The notes: generated by a model not told the origin, from the sequence alone. 64,000 nucleotides of DNA from Chryseobacterium sp. (GCF_008831505.1 NZ_CP044507.1:2108001-2172000), one strand, 5' to 3'; counted from the stretch's first letter, positions 34,955 through 44,126 are shown. Made by a program: numbers and translations.

Positions 34955-36361
34955 ATGCCCAATTCCACAAAGACTTTCGATACCCCAACTAAAAGAATTC
35001 TACCCTTCATCCTTGCGACGGCAATTTTCATGCAGATGCTGGACTCCACGATCCTGAACACATCTTTACCTTCCATTGCCGCAGATCTGCGCGAATCGCC
35101 GCTGGATATGCAGAACACGATTATCAGCTACGTTCTCACACTGGCACTGTTCATGCCTGTAAGTGGTTTTTTGGCAGATAAATTCGGCACAAAGAAGATA
35201 TTTATATTTTCCATTATTGTATTCAGCCTGGGATCTCTGTTTTGCGCAGCATCTCAAAACCTCACTCAACTTGTTATTTCGCGGGTTGTACAGGGAATTG
35301 GAGGCAGTCTGATGACTCCGGTAGGCCGTCTGGCGCTGATTAAAACTTATGACAGGAACGAACTTTTGCCGGCACTTAATTATGCCATTGTTCCGGCCTT
35401 AATCGGTCCGGTGCTGGGTCCTCTTGTAGGTGGATATATGGTAGATTATCTCTCATGGCACTGGATATTCCTCATCAATATACCTATAGGATTAACCGGC
35501 ATTTTCCTGAGCCTAAAATACATGCCCGACTATAAATCGGCTGAAATCAGTTTTGATCTGAAAGGCTTCCTTATTTTCGCTTCGGCCTCGCTGCTTCTTT
35601 CAGTGGCTCTTGAACTTTTCGGAACCAGCACGCGTACCACTCCTGTGCTGCTTATTTTTGTACTTGGATTCCTGATGATCTACTACTATTACCGACATGC
35701 AAGCAAGACTACCGATCCGATTTTTCCGTTAAATCTGTTTCAGGTCCGCACCTTCAGAGTAGGCGTTTTGGGAAATCTGGCCACACGCCTGGACATCAGT
35801 TCAGTGCCGCTGCTCCTGCCACTCATGATACAGATCGCCTACGGCCAAAGCGCAGTGATATCGGGCTGGATTGTAGCACCCATGGCACTGACAGCCATGT
35901 TTGGAAAATCGTCTGTTATTAAGATTCTGAACAGATTCGGCTATAGAAAAACACTGATGATCAATACTTTCATTATCGGATTCCTGATTTGCTGTATGGC
36001 TCTACCAAATATTAACACGTCCATCTGGTGGTTTCTGCCTATCATAGCCATCCTCGGCTTTTTCAATTCCATACAGTTCACCTCCATGAATACCATTTCC
36101 CTGGCCGACCTGCGAAACAGCCATACAAGCAGCGGAAACTCACTGCTGGCAGTAAACCAACAGCTGGCCATCGGTTTCGGTATTGCTTTCGGGCTTATCG
36201 TACTCAAGATTTTTGAAGGTAACGCTGCATTGATGCACGGGAATCCCCATCTGGCTTTCCGATACACCTTTATCGTGGTTGGTATACTGACCATATTTTC
36301 AGGTTTTGTCTTCCGCCGGCTTCACTACCGCGATGGCGAAAACATGCGGTCCGCCCAATAA
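34955..36361 (+). CDS. MFS multidrug exporter, DHA2 (EmrB/QacA) type
   Basis: The 468-residue protein has about 14 hydrophobic segments. The DHA2 pattern is visible: LDSTILNTSLPSIAADL in helix 1, GFLADKFGTKKIF (motif A), VISRVVQGIGGSLM (motif B) and VPALIGPVLGPLVGGY (antiporter motif C). It is predicted to export drugs or toxic compounds with proton exchange. The ATG at 34955 is used; a TTG one codon earlier is possible. No MFP partner (EmrA type) is adjacent. Confidence 0.9.
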   Translation: MPNSTKTFDTPTKRILPFILATAIFMQMLDSTILNTSLPSIAADLRESPLDMQNTIISYVLTLALFMPVSGFLADKFGTKKIFIFSIIVFSLGSLFCAASQNLTQLVISRVVQGIGGSLMTPVGRLALIKTYDRNELLPALNYAIVPALIGPVLGPLVGGYMVDYLSWHWIFLINIPIGLTGIFLSLKYMPDYKSAEISFDLKGFLIFASASLLLSVALELFGTSTRTTPVLLIFVLGFLMIYYYYRHASKTTDPIFPLNLFQVRTFRVGVLGNLATRLDISSVPLLLPLMIQIAYGQSAVISGWIVAPMALTAMFGKSSVIKILNRFGYRKTLMINTFIIGFLICCMALPNINTSIWWFLPIIAILGFFNSIQFTSMNTISLADLRNSHTSSGNSLLAVNQQLAIGFGIAFGLIVLKIFEGNAALMHGNPHLAFRYTFIVVGILTIFSGFVFRRLHYRDGENMRSAQ

Positions 36362-36433
36362 TAACAAAAGCTGCTTAAGACACCGGGCTGCAACTTCTTA
36401 ACTTAAGTCAATGTACAGGCAGTAAAGGAAGGA

Positions 36434-36441
36434 TATATTTG
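36434..36441 (+). promoter_or_regulatory. Putative -7 element for the LLM oxidoreductase
   Basis: TATATTTG lies 23 bases before the ATG at 36465. Confidence 0.45.
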
Positions 36442-36464
36442 TATAAACATTAAATCCGACATCA

Positions 36465-37514
36465 ATGAGTAAAAAGATAGAATTCGGTCTGATGACCTTC
36501 GCCGATGCCGCACCTGAAACAGCTGCAAACACAGGCCTCAATGCGCAGCAGAGAATTAAGGATCTGCTGGAGGAAATAAAACTGGCAGATGAACTTGGAA
36601 TAGAAATATACGGAGTAGGCGAGCATCACCGCCCAGATTACGCTGTATCGTCACCAACAACAGTGCTGGCTGCAGCGGCTGCCATTACCAAAAATATAAA
36701 ACTCACCTCTGCAGTTACCGTTCTGAGTTCCGAAGATCCTGTGCGGGTTTACCAGCAGTTTGCCACCGTAGACGCTATCTCAGGCGGCCGGGCTGAAATT
36801 ATGGCCGGTCGGGGTTCTTTTATTGAATCCTTCCCTCTTTTTGGGTATGACCTGGACCATTATAACGAACTTTTTGAAGAAAAACTGAATCTTCTGTTGG
36901 AAATTAACAAATCAGAAATCGTAAACTGGTCCGGACAGCACCGTGCTTCCATAAACAATCTGGGAGTTTATCCACGTGCAGTGGAGGGTGAAATCCCCGT
37001 TTGGCTGGCTGCCGGAGGAACACCGGCCTCAGCAATCCGGGCTGCAAAACTGCATTTGCCGCTCATGCTGGCCATCATTGGCGGTATGCCACAACAGTTT
37101 ACTCCGTTTATAAACCTTTATAAAAAAACTGCTCTGGAAAATGGTGTGAAGTCCGAAGACCTACAAATAGGCATTAACAACCATATGTACATTGGTGAAG
37201 ACGGTGAAAAAGTCGCTGATGAATACTATCCTTACTATGCGCAGATGATGGACCGTGTAGGCAGAAGCCGTGGGTGGCAGCCGATGACCCGTCAGCAGTT
37301 TGAATTCATGCGTTCACCGGAAGGTTCATTGTTGGTTGGCAGCGTGGGGCAGGTGGTGGACAAAATCGTATACGAACATCAACTTTTTGGATTTACACGT
37401 TTCCTGGGTCATGCCAGCCTGGGCTTCGTGCCGCATGAGCTTACCATGAAGTCCATTGAACTTTATGCTACTCAGGTGATACCGGAAGTTAAGCGCCGAC
37501 TGGGGGTTCTTTAA
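36465..37514 (+). CDS. Luciferase-like (LLM) flavin-dependent oxidoreductase
   Basis: The 349-residue TIM-barrel flavoprotein has the bacterial-luciferase-like features EIYGVGEHHRPDYAVSSP, VTVLSSEDPVRVYQQFATVDAISGGRAE and MAGRGSFIESFPLFG, each read in pieces. This subgroup uses FMN or F420-like cofactors; in Bacteroidota FMN is more likely. The substrate is unknown. The pirin gene follows after 85 bases with its own promoter, so the two may be separately regulated. Confidence 0.9.
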   Translation: MSKKIEFGLMTFADAAPETAANTGLNAQQRIKDLLEEIKLADELGIEIYGVGEHHRPDYAVSSPTTVLAAAAAITKNIKLTSAVTVLSSEDPVRVYQQFATVDAISGGRAEIMAGRGSFIESFPLFGYDLDHYNELFEEKLNLLLEINKSEIVNWSGQHRASINNLGVYPRAVEGEIPVWLAAGGTPASAIRAAKLHLPLMLAIIGGMPQQFTPFINLYKKTALENGVKSEDLQIGINNHMYIGEDGEKVADEYYPYYAQMMDRVGRSRGWQPMTRQQFEFMRSPEGSLLVGSVGQVVDKIVYEHQLFGFTRFLGHASLGFVPHELTMKSIELYATQVIPEVKRRLGVL

Positions 37515-37525
37515 AACATCTGATC

Positions 37526-37533
37526 TATTTTTG
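37526..37533 (+). promoter_or_regulatory. Putative -7 element for the pirin gene
   Basis: TATTTTTG, an exact match, lies 66 bases before the ATG. Confidence 0.35.
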
Positions 37534-37599
37534 CTAAATTCGTGTCTGAGTCTTCCAGAATTGGTATAACTCAGAGTTCCACTATTAAAACATTTCACC

Positions 37600-38508
37600 A
37601 TGTCTAACCTTGGATTAATCATTGAAGAAAAAGCCGCAGATATCGGCAATTTTCTGGTGGGCCGCCTACTGCCTTTCCGCGAGAAAAGAGCGGTCGGACC
37701 CTTTGTATTTATAGACCATATGGGTCCCGCGGCACTGAAGGATTACCAGAATCTTGATGTCGCACCGCACCCACATATCGGACTTTCTACGCTTACCTAT
37801 CTGCTGGAAGGAGCCATACAGCATAAAGACAGTCTCGGAAACGACTTGGAGATACAGCCGGGAGCGGTAAACTGGATGACAGCGGGGAAAGGTGTAGTAC
37901 ATTCTGAAAGAACTCCTGAATACCTGAGAAACACTGAAAAACATCTGCACGGATTCCAGATTTGGGTAGGACTTCCCAAAGATCTTGAACAGAGTGAACC
38001 CAGTTTTCATCACACCGAAGCAGCTGATGTTCCCGGCTGGATAGATGACGGCTTGCGCTACAAACTTATTGCAGGTGAACTATCTGGCAAAAAATCACCT
38101 GTACCGGTTCACTCGCCACTTTTCTTCCTTGAAATTAACAGTACCGGAAGACAGAAAGTGAATATTGGAGGTGAACTTTTCGGCGAAGTGGCAATGTATG
38201 TTCTGGAAGGAACGGTAACAGTGGACGGACAGGTTTTCGGTGGTCAGCAACTGTTAATAGCTAAGGATGCAAAACTCTGCGAATTTGAAATGAGTGACAA
38301 GGCGACCGTTTATCTTTTTGGCGGTGAACCCTTTCCTGAAGAGCGGTATATATTCTGGAACTTCGTAAATTCCGATAAAGAGGTTATAGAAAAGGCTACG
38401 GAGAACTGGCATCAGCAAAACCATGAGGCATTTCCTTTGGTTCCGGGTGATACAGATGATTACGTGCCTTTGCCGGAGGCAGTTCTCAAGTCGAGACTTT
38501 CAAGGTAA
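37600..38508 (+). CDS. Pirin family bicupin protein
   Basis: The 302-residue protein has the N-terminal cupin metal site HPHIGLSTLTYLLEG plus GAVNWMTAGKGVVHSE (His, His, His, Glu ligands) and a C-terminal second cupin (FGEVAMYVLEGTVTVDG, then LFGGEPFPEERYIFWNFV). Pirins are Fe-dependent, and some have quercetin dioxygenase activity; the role here is unassigned. A 94-residue GNAT gene follows after 37 bases, a frequent pairing. Confidence 0.92.
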   Translation: MSNLGLIIEEKAADIGNFLVGRLLPFREKRAVGPFVFIDHMGPAALKDYQNLDVAPHPHIGLSTLTYLLEGAIQHKDSLGNDLEIQPGAVNWMTAGKGVVHSERTPEYLRNTEKHLHGFQIWVGLPKDLEQSEPSFHHTEAADVPGWIDDGLRYKLIAGELSGKKSPVPVHSPLFFLEINSTGRQKVNIGGELFGEVAMYVLEGTVTVDGQVFGGQQLLIAKDAKLCEFEMSDKATVYLFGGEPFPEERYIFWNFVNSDKEVIEKATENWHQQNHEAFPLVPGDTDDYVPLPEAVLKSRLSR

Positions 38509-38545
38509 ATTCTTAAACCAGTTAAACACTAAACAAATAAACGAT

Positions 38546-38830
38546 ATGACTGAAATTAAACACGAAAACGATGGCCATAAGGGAGCATTCAACCTGTATG
38601 TAGACGGAAAAAAGGCCGGCAGCATGACCTACACCGGCGCGGGGGACGATAAGTTTATCATAGACCATACGGAAGTTGATGAAGCGTACAACGGTCAGGG
38701 TCTGCCGAAAAAGCTGGTATTTGTAGGCGCGGAATATGCACGGGAAAACGGAAAGAAAATCATTCCGCTTTGCACGTATGCGAAGTCGGTATTCCAGAGA
38801 AATAAAGAAATTCAGGATGTGCTGGCGTAA
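38546..38830 (+). CDS. Small YidJ-like N-acetyltransferase
   Basis: The 94-residue protein is a reduced GNAT core with GAFNLYVDGKKAGSMTYT, FIIDHTEVDEAYNGQGLPKKLV (the acetyl-CoA pocket) and the typical ending KIIPLCTYAKSVFQRN. Such short GNATs (GCN5-related, YjdJ/YidJ type) have unknown acceptors. It was placed at the ATG at 38546, before which AAATAAACGAT has no ribosome-binding site. It is followed by a terminator. Confidence 0.88.
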   Translation: MTEIKHENDGHKGAFNLYVDGKKAGSMTYTGAGDDKFIIDHTEVDEAYNGQGLPKKLVFVGAEYARENGKKIIPLCTYAKSVFQRNKEIQDVLA

Positions 38831-38853
38831 TCCAAAACTATTTTAGCCAATCT

Positions 38854-38882
38854 AACCTTTCCCTGCCGGAAAGGTTTTTTTT
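38854..38882 (+). terminator. Intrinsic terminator
   Basis: AACCTTTCC pairs with GGAAAGGTT around a CTGCC loop, followed by a T run. Confidence 0.88.
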
Positions 38883-38924
38883 ATTTCTACCCCGCGCCCC
38901 GGATTGAACGGCCTGTCTGAGCTC

Positions 38925-38959
38925 TTGCGGTGCAAAAAAAATCTTTTTTTGCACCGCAA
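38925..38959. repeat. Perfect 16-bp palindrome in a probable dispersed intergenic element
   Basis: TTGCGGTGCAAAAAAA (38925-38940) is repeated inverted as TTTTTTTGCACCGCAA (38944-38959) around ATC. It is flanked by GC-richer sequence (38891-38924 and 38960-38990) unlike the AT-rich gaps nearby, and looks like a dispersed non-coding repeat. It is not needed as a terminator, since one already lies upstream. Confidence 0.6.
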
Positions 38960-39048
38960 AGCGAGTAGTGAAAGCCGGATAAGGCGCCCAAATAATTGCA
39001 CAACCTTCTTTCCCGACCCGAATTAGCGTCCGAATAGTCACAAAAAAC

Positions 39049-39056
39049 TATATTTG
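39049..39056 (+). promoter_or_regulatory. Putative -7 element for the sodium symporter
   Basis: TATATTTG, an exact match, lies 19 bases before the ATG. Confidence 0.45.
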
Positions 39057-39075
39057 CGACACTAAAATGTAATTA

Positions 39076-40659
39076 ATGAATTCCGCCACAATACTGATTC
39101 TGTTTGTATTTGCCTATTTTATCGGGCTGCTTGTCATCGCCTACCTGACCAGCCGTAACGCTGATAACCAGTCGTTTTTTATCGGGAACAAGAAAAGTAA
39201 ATGGTGGCTTGTGGCTTTCGGAATGATCGGGACGAGCCTAAGCGGCGTCACCTTTATTTCGGTACCCGGAACGGTGGGGAAAATGACAACCGGTGAATAT
39301 CCTTTTGGCGGTTTCGAGTACTATATGATGGTCATCGGCTTTTTCCTGGGCTATTTTATTGTGGCTTTTGTGCTGCTGCCGCTGTATTACAGAATGAACC
39401 TGACCTCCATTTACACTTACCTGGGCCGACGGTTCAACGTGGAGGCGCATAAAATCGGGTCCCTGTTCTTTATCATTTCACGCTCCATTGGCGCCACAGC
39501 CCGCCTGTACCTGGTGGTGAACGTGCTCCAGATTTTCCTGCTTCAGGCACTCGGTGTACCGTTTTGGGTTACGGCCGGTGTTATTTTACTCATGGTCCTG
39601 CTTTACACTTTTGAAGGCGGTGTGAAGACCATCGTGATTACTGATACGCTGCAGACCTCTTTTATGATCCTGAGTCTTGTGGCGTGCATCATCTTTATCC
39701 TTTCGAACCTGAACCTGTCTTACGGTGAAGCCTATACTATACTTGCCGACAAGGATTATACGCATCTCATCAATACGGATATCAACTCCAAAACTTTCTT
39801 CCTGAAAACGGTTCTGGGCGGGATGTTTATCACCATCGCTATGACGGGTCTGGACCAGGAAATGATGCAGAAAAACATTTCTGTGGACAACCTTAAGAAT
39901 TCCAAAAAGAACATGCTCACCTTCGCCGGTACGCTGCTGATCGTAAATCTGGCTTTCCTGTTCCTGGGTGGCTTGCTTTACCTGTTTGCCATGGAAAACG
40001 GCGCGGTGTACAGTCAGGTTGTTGATGTTGTAAACGGCAAGCAGAACATCACCAATGTATTCGGCTTCCCGGATGCCGCTACCGGGAACATCACCAATAT
40101 TATGGGCGATGACCTCTTCCCGGCACTTTCTTTACAGGGGTATTTCCCGCTGTTTATTGCGGTTATATTTATTATCGGATTAATTTCAGCTTTATTTCCT
40201 TCCGCCGACGGTGCGCTTACGGCCGTTACCAGTTCTTACTGTGTGGATTTGCTGAACATAAACGAAGACCAGACGAAAACCGAGAAGCAGAAAAAAAGAC
40301 TCCGGATGAAGATTCATCTCATTTTTACTGTTATTTTCTTTGCGCTCATCATGATTTTTAAAGCCATCAACGATAAGTCGATTGTTTACCTGATTATGGA
40401 AGTGGCCGGATACACCTACGGTCCGCTGTTGGGTCTGTTTGCCTTCGGCATCCTGACCAGGTTCAGGATTACTAAAAAATACAGCATCATCGCTGTTACT
40501 TTGCTGGCGCCGGTGCTCACATACCTGATTAACTATCTGGTGACACAAAACAGCGATTACAGGATAGGCGTGGAACTGATTATGATAAACGGGCTACTGA
40601 CCTTCATAGGGTTGTGGCTCATCCGCGACCGCAGCACCCACCTGAAGGTTGTGGAGTAA
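39076..40659 (+). CDS. Sodium:solute symporter (SSS family)
   Basis: The 527-residue integral membrane protein has about 13-14 helices in a LeuT-like fold. Conserved SSS features include SFFIGNKKSKWWLVAFGMIGTSLSGVTFISVPG and GLISALFPSADGALTAVTSS (read in parts), the latter the sodium-site Ala-Asp/Ser-Ser region of helix 8. Substrates in this subfamily vary (sialic acid, amino acids, sugars), and the ligand cannot be named here. It is a single-gene unit. Confidence 0.9.
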   Translation: MNSATILILFVFAYFIGLLVIAYLTSRNADNQSFFIGNKKSKWWLVAFGMIGTSLSGVTFISVPGTVGKMTTGEYPFGGFEYYMMVIGFFLGYFIVAFVLLPLYYRMNLTSIYTYLGRRFNVEAHKIGSLFFIISRSIGATARLYLVVNVLQIFLLQALGVPFWVTAGVILLMVLLYTFEGGVKTIVITDTLQTSFMILSLVACIIFILSNLNLSYGEAYTILADKDYTHLINTDINSKTFFLKTVLGGMFITIAMTGLDQEMMQKNISVDNLKNSKKNMLTFAGTLLIVNLAFLFLGGLLYLFAMENGAVYSQVVDVVNGKQNITNVFGFPDAATGNITNIMGDDLFPALSLQGYFPLFIAVIFIIGLISALFPSADGALTAVTSSYCVDLLNINEDQTKTEKQKKRLRMKIHLIFTVIFFALIMIFKAINDKSIVYLIMEVAGYTYGPLLGLFAFGILTRFRITKKYSIIAVTLLAPVLTYLINYLVTQNSDYRIGVELIMINGLLTFIGLWLIRDRSTHLKVVE

Positions 40660-40668
40660 CAATTTGAG

Positions 40669-40695
40669 ATCCTGCTTTTTAAGGCAGGATTTTTT
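40669..40695 (+). terminator. Intrinsic terminator
   Basis: ATCCTGC pairs with GCAGGAT around an 8-base T/A loop, followed by six T residues. Confidence 0.85.
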
Positions 40696-40721
40696 AGTTT
40701 CACCAAGCCGTCAATTATTTG

Positions 40722-40729
40722 TAAATTTG
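40722..40729 (+). promoter_or_regulatory. Putative -7 element for the transketolase genes
   Basis: TAAATTTG lies 20 bases before the first transketolase ATG. A TTTC about 20 bases further upstream is a near-match to the -33 element. Confidence 0.45.
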
Positions 40730-40749
40730 CACGCAAATAAATCGATATA

Positions 40750-41601
40750 ATGAGTAAAAGTATTGAAGAGCTGAAATCTCTTACAACACAAATCAGAAGA
40801 GACATTTTGAGGATGGTGCACGCCGTTAATTCCGGCCATCCTGGCGGAAGCCTTGGCTGTACAGAGTACTTCACCGCACTGTACGGTAAGGTGATGAACT
40901 ACAAACTGCCGTTTACGATGGAAGGTAAAGGTGAGGATCTGTTCTTCCTTTCCAACGGGCACATTTCGCCGGTATTCTACTCTACTCTGGCAAGATTTGG
41001 ATTTTTCCCGGTTGCAGAACTGGGTACATTCAGAAAACTGAACACCAGATTACAGGGACACCCTACCACTCACGACAATTTACCGGGCGTTAGGATCGCT
41101 TCAGGTTCATTGGGTCAGGGACTGTCGGTGGCTGTAGGCGCGGCACTGGCTAAGAAAATGGATGGCGACGATGCGCTGGTGTACACGCTGCACGGCGACG
41201 GTGAACTGCAGGAAGGGCAGATTTGGGAAGCTCTGATGTTTGCTGCTCATAATAAAGTAGATAATTTAATTGCAACCATTGACTATAACAACAGGCAGAT
41301 AGATGGTGATACCGACGATGTTTTAAGTCTGGGAGATCTGCATGCAAAACTGGAAGCTTTTGGCTGGAAAGTGCTGAATGAGAAGAACGGTAACGACCTG
41401 GAGACCGTGATTTCAATCCTGGAACGTGCGAAACAGGAAACAGGAAATGGTAAACCAGTAGCTATTATTCTTCATACCGAAATGGGCTTTGGGGTAGATT
41501 ATATGATGGGAACCCACGCGTGGCACGGAAAAGCGCCAAACGACGAGCAGCTGGACACAGCCTTCAAACAGCTTTACCTGGAAGGTCCTGCTGATTACTA
41601 A
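40750..41601 (+). CDS. Transketolase, N-terminal (pyrophosphate-domain) subunit
   Basis: The 283-residue subunit carries the thiamine diphosphate pyrophosphate-binding half: NSGHPGGSLGCTEYF, GHISPVFYSTLARFG and the GDG motif in LHGDGELQEGQIWEAL with ATIDYNNRQIDGDT. It works with the C-terminal half encoded 108 bases downstream. Transketolase moves two-carbon units in the pentose phosphate pathway. Splitting into two genes is common in Bacteroidota and some archaea. Confidence 0.93.
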   Translation: MSKSIEELKSLTTQIRRDILRMVHAVNSGHPGGSLGCTEYFTALYGKVMNYKLPFTMEGKGEDLFFLSNGHISPVFYSTLARFGFFPVAELGTFRKLNTRLQGHPTTHDNLPGVRIASGSLGQGLSVAVGAALAKKMDGDDALVYTLHGDGELQEGQIWEALMFAAHNKVDNLIATIDYNNRQIDGDTDDVLSLGDLHAKLEAFGWKVLNEKNGNDLETVISILERAKQETGNGKPVAIILHTEMGFGVDYMMGTHAWHGKAPNDEQLDTAFKQLYLEGPADY

Positions 41602-41709
41602 ATCGCTTTTGGCTTTCAGCAACTCGCTTTAGACCGATTTAACACACTCAATTCTAACCACAAACCCGCAAGAAGCCTAATGCAAAAAGCTGATTGCAAA
41701 AATTAAGTC

Positions 41710-42657
41710 ATGAAATACCAAGTTTTAGATAATAAAGATACAAGAAGCGGTTTCGGTGCCGGACTGGCCGAACTTGCTGATACTAACCCCAACGTCGTAG
41801 CGCTTTGCGCAGACCTCATCGGCTCCCTGAAGATGGAAAAGTTCATCGAAAAAGCACCGGAACGGTTCATACAGGTAGGAATTGCCGAAGCCAATATGAT
41901 GGGAATTGCCGCCGGACTTACCATTAACGGGAAAATTCCTTTCACAGGAACCTTCGCCAACTTCTCTACCTCACGAGTGTACGACCAGATCCGTCAGTCC
42001 ATTGCCTACTCCGGCAAGAACGTGAAGATCTGTGCATCCCACGCGGGACTTACTTTAGGTGAAGACGGCGCTACACACCAGGTTCTGGAGGATATAGGAA
42101 TGATGAAAATGCTTCCCGGAATGACGGTAATCAACACCTGCGATTACAACCAGACCAAAGCGGCCACATTGGCGATAGCCGATTTCGAAGGTCCTGTGTA
42201 CCTTAGGTTCGGACGTCCTGTTGTGCCGGTTTTTATTCCGGAAGACATGCCGTTTGAAATTGGCAAAGGAATTATGCTGCAGGAAGGAACCGATGTTACC
42301 ATCGTAGCTACCGGGCACCTGGTTTGGGAGTCTCTGGTTGCGGCTGATCAGCTTGAAAAGGAAGGAATTTCGTGCGAGGTGATCAACATCCACACAATCA
42401 AACCTCTGGACGAAGAAATCATCCTGAGATCAGTGGAAAAAACCGGAAGGATTGTTACAGCCGAAGAACACAACTACCTTGGAGGTTTAGGCGAATCTGT
42501 AGCCGGAATGCTCGCCAGAAAAAGACCGACCATCCAGGAATTTGTAGCTGTGAATGACACCTTCGGTGAATCTGCAACTCCGGCAGAACTCATGAAGAAA
42601 TACGAAATTGATGCTGATGCTGTAAAAGCCGCTGTGAAGAGGATTATGTCCAGATAA
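41710..42657 (+). CDS. Transketolase, C-terminal (pyrimidine-domain) subunit
   Basis: The 315-residue subunit has the Pyr domain (ALCADLIGSLKMEKF; the cofactor-activating Glu in RFIQVGIAEANMMGIAAGL) and the C-terminal domain (VTAEEHNYLGGLGESVAGML). It completes the active site of the upstream subunit. The two genes are in the same direction, 108 bases apart, without a terminator in between. A strong terminator follows. Confidence 0.93.
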   Translation: MKYQVLDNKDTRSGFGAGLAELADTNPNVVALCADLIGSLKMEKFIEKAPERFIQVGIAEANMMGIAAGLTINGKIPFTGTFANFSTSRVYDQIRQSIAYSGKNVKICASHAGLTLGEDGATHQVLEDIGMMKMLPGMTVINTCDYNQTKAATLAIADFEGPVYLRFGRPVVPVFIPEDMPFEIGKGIMLQEGTDVTIVATGHLVWESLVAADQLEKEGISCEVINIHTIKPLDEEIILRSVEKTGRIVTAEEHNYLGGLGESVAGMLARKRPTIQEFVAVNDTFGESATPAELMKKYEIDADAVKAAVKRIMSR

Positions 42658-42678
42658 CTTTTTCTGAAATACATTTTA

Positions 42679-42706
42679 AAACACGTCTTCGGGCGTGTTT
42701 TTTTTT
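42679..42706 (+). terminator. Intrinsic terminator
   Basis: AAACACGTC pairs with GGCGTGTTT (one G-T pair) around a TTCG tetraloop, followed by nine T residues. Confidence 0.9.
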
Positions 42707-42753
42707 ATTTTTACAATAGTTATTTCGAAAAAATAAACTTACACTACATATCG

Positions 42754-43087
42754 ATGAAAATTTTCTTTTTCTTTTTAGCGCTAATACTGATTTCCTGTAA
42801 TATCTCCAAAAAAACTTATAAACCCGTTACTACAGGACCAAATTGTAGATAACAATCAACCTTATCAATATCATAAAAACCGGCTTCAGTTAAGCAATTC
42901 TGTTAAAAAACAGTACGAACAAACTGTTATCTTATTAAATGGAAAGGAGATCGGTTATGACAAATTCAGTCAACTACTGAAAAACAAGAAAATAAATTCT
43001 ATTGAAAGTATTTTTGATAAAGATAAAATAGAGAATTTAGGTTACTATTATAAGCAGGTGAAAAGAGTATTGTTGACTAGCAATTAA
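42754..43087 (+). pseudogene. Small lipoprotein gene frameshifted at an A7 tract
   Basis: The ATG at 42754 opens a lipoprotein signal (MKIFFFFLALILISCNISKK, lipidated Cys at 15) that stops at 42850-42852. A second frame, open from 42791 to a stop at 43085-43087, continues with QIVDNNQPYQYHKNRLQLS and ends with YYKQVKRVLLTSN. The total length is one base more than a multiple of three. The run of seven A residues at 42808-42814 is the natural slip site: with six A residues the gene reads as a continuous lipoprotein of about 110 residues. It may be a recent mutation, a phase switch or a sequencing error. The function is unknown. Confidence 0.6.
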
Positions 43088-43196
43088 ATTCACCGCTCTT
43101 TGGAAATTTCCAAAAAATCCTACCATTCACCTTAAAAATCCTATAATTCCACTTTCAATTAAGATAATTTGGTCAGTCATAAATTAATCAACTACC

Positions 43197-43792
43197 ATGA
43201 CTGACCCATTTAAAAAACTTATATACATTTCCTTTACTGCCCTTACTTTGTTGGCAGGAATTAGCCTTGACGCTCAGGAAACGGAAGCGAACCCAATACA
43301 AAATCCTCCGGTAAACGTCGAAGAAATGACAGGCAACCGTGGAGTTTCTTTCCAGATGATTCTGGACAAAAAATTAAGGAGCGTTCCTCAAATCGGCTTT
43401 TTTGGCGTAACGGATTAATGCGGGTGCGGGATTTCAGAGCACTCCTGGTGGAATCCGGCCTTAAGCAGCTTTAATTTACACTTACGCAACCCCCGAATGG
43501 CTTGTAATCGCCATGCCAAGAGTGGATGAGCAGGAATACAAATATCGAAGGGTTGGAAAGTATTGAATACAAACCGGCACTCAGTGATAAATGGAGACTG
43601 TATACCAGGCTGCAGGGAACTTATATCCATGCCATGACTGCAGATTTGCATACCAGAAGTTATATTCGCAGCCGCGTGGGCTTTACCTATAAAGAATTTA
43701 CTTTCGGTGCGGGAGCCAACCTGGAATATTACGGCCCTTTAAAACATAAACAAAGCAATATCGGCGGCTTTCTGCAGGTAGCGTTGTTTTAA
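43197..43792 (+). pseudogene. Degenerate outer-membrane beta-barrel gene
   Basis: A signal peptide and N-terminus are intact to 43418 (MTDPFKKLIYISFTALTLLA to GFFGVTD, then stop). A second frame then reads INAGAGFQSTPGGIRP, a TAA stop, and AALIYTYATPEWLVIAMPRVD. After a shift near 43540, a third frame reads from IEGLESIEYKPALSDKW to the barrel end GGFLQVALF. Alternating beta strands with a terminal Phe are typical of outer-membrane barrels. From memory, related flavobacterial proteins have about 30 more residues at the first break. At least three lesions make this a pseudogene. Confidence 0.75.
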
Positions 43793-44126
43793 AACACAAT
43801 TCATAAATTCCGAAGCCTCTCTTCCAGGACCCCCGCAGTTACAGCGCTAACCTGTTCCTTAGTAAATGATTGCTTCGTTGTTTCCCATCGTTATCGGAAC
43901 CGATTACGATCGGTACTTCCGACTCGAAGGACGAAAGTCCACTTGCTCCCATGTCGCGGATTCTCAACCGAGGATCAGTAGTTATACAGAAGACATCCAG
44001 ACTCTTGAGATTCCTGCGGAATGACAAAGAGGCTGTTTTTTGGATGTTGTGATAAAAAGCGACATTCAATTCAGATTTTAAATTTTGGATTTTAGAATTT
44101 TGATATTAGATCTTAGGTTTTAGATT
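43793..44126. other. Non-coding degenerate sequence with dispersed-repeat fragments
   Basis: I see no convincing gene here. The stretch contains GC-rich fragments (for example around 43890-43930 and GAGATTCCTGCGGAATGACA near 44007) of the kind seen in dispersed intergenic repeats. It then passes into a TTTTAGATTTTAGA-type low-complexity run (44070-44135) leading into the tandem repeats. Confidence 0.5.
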
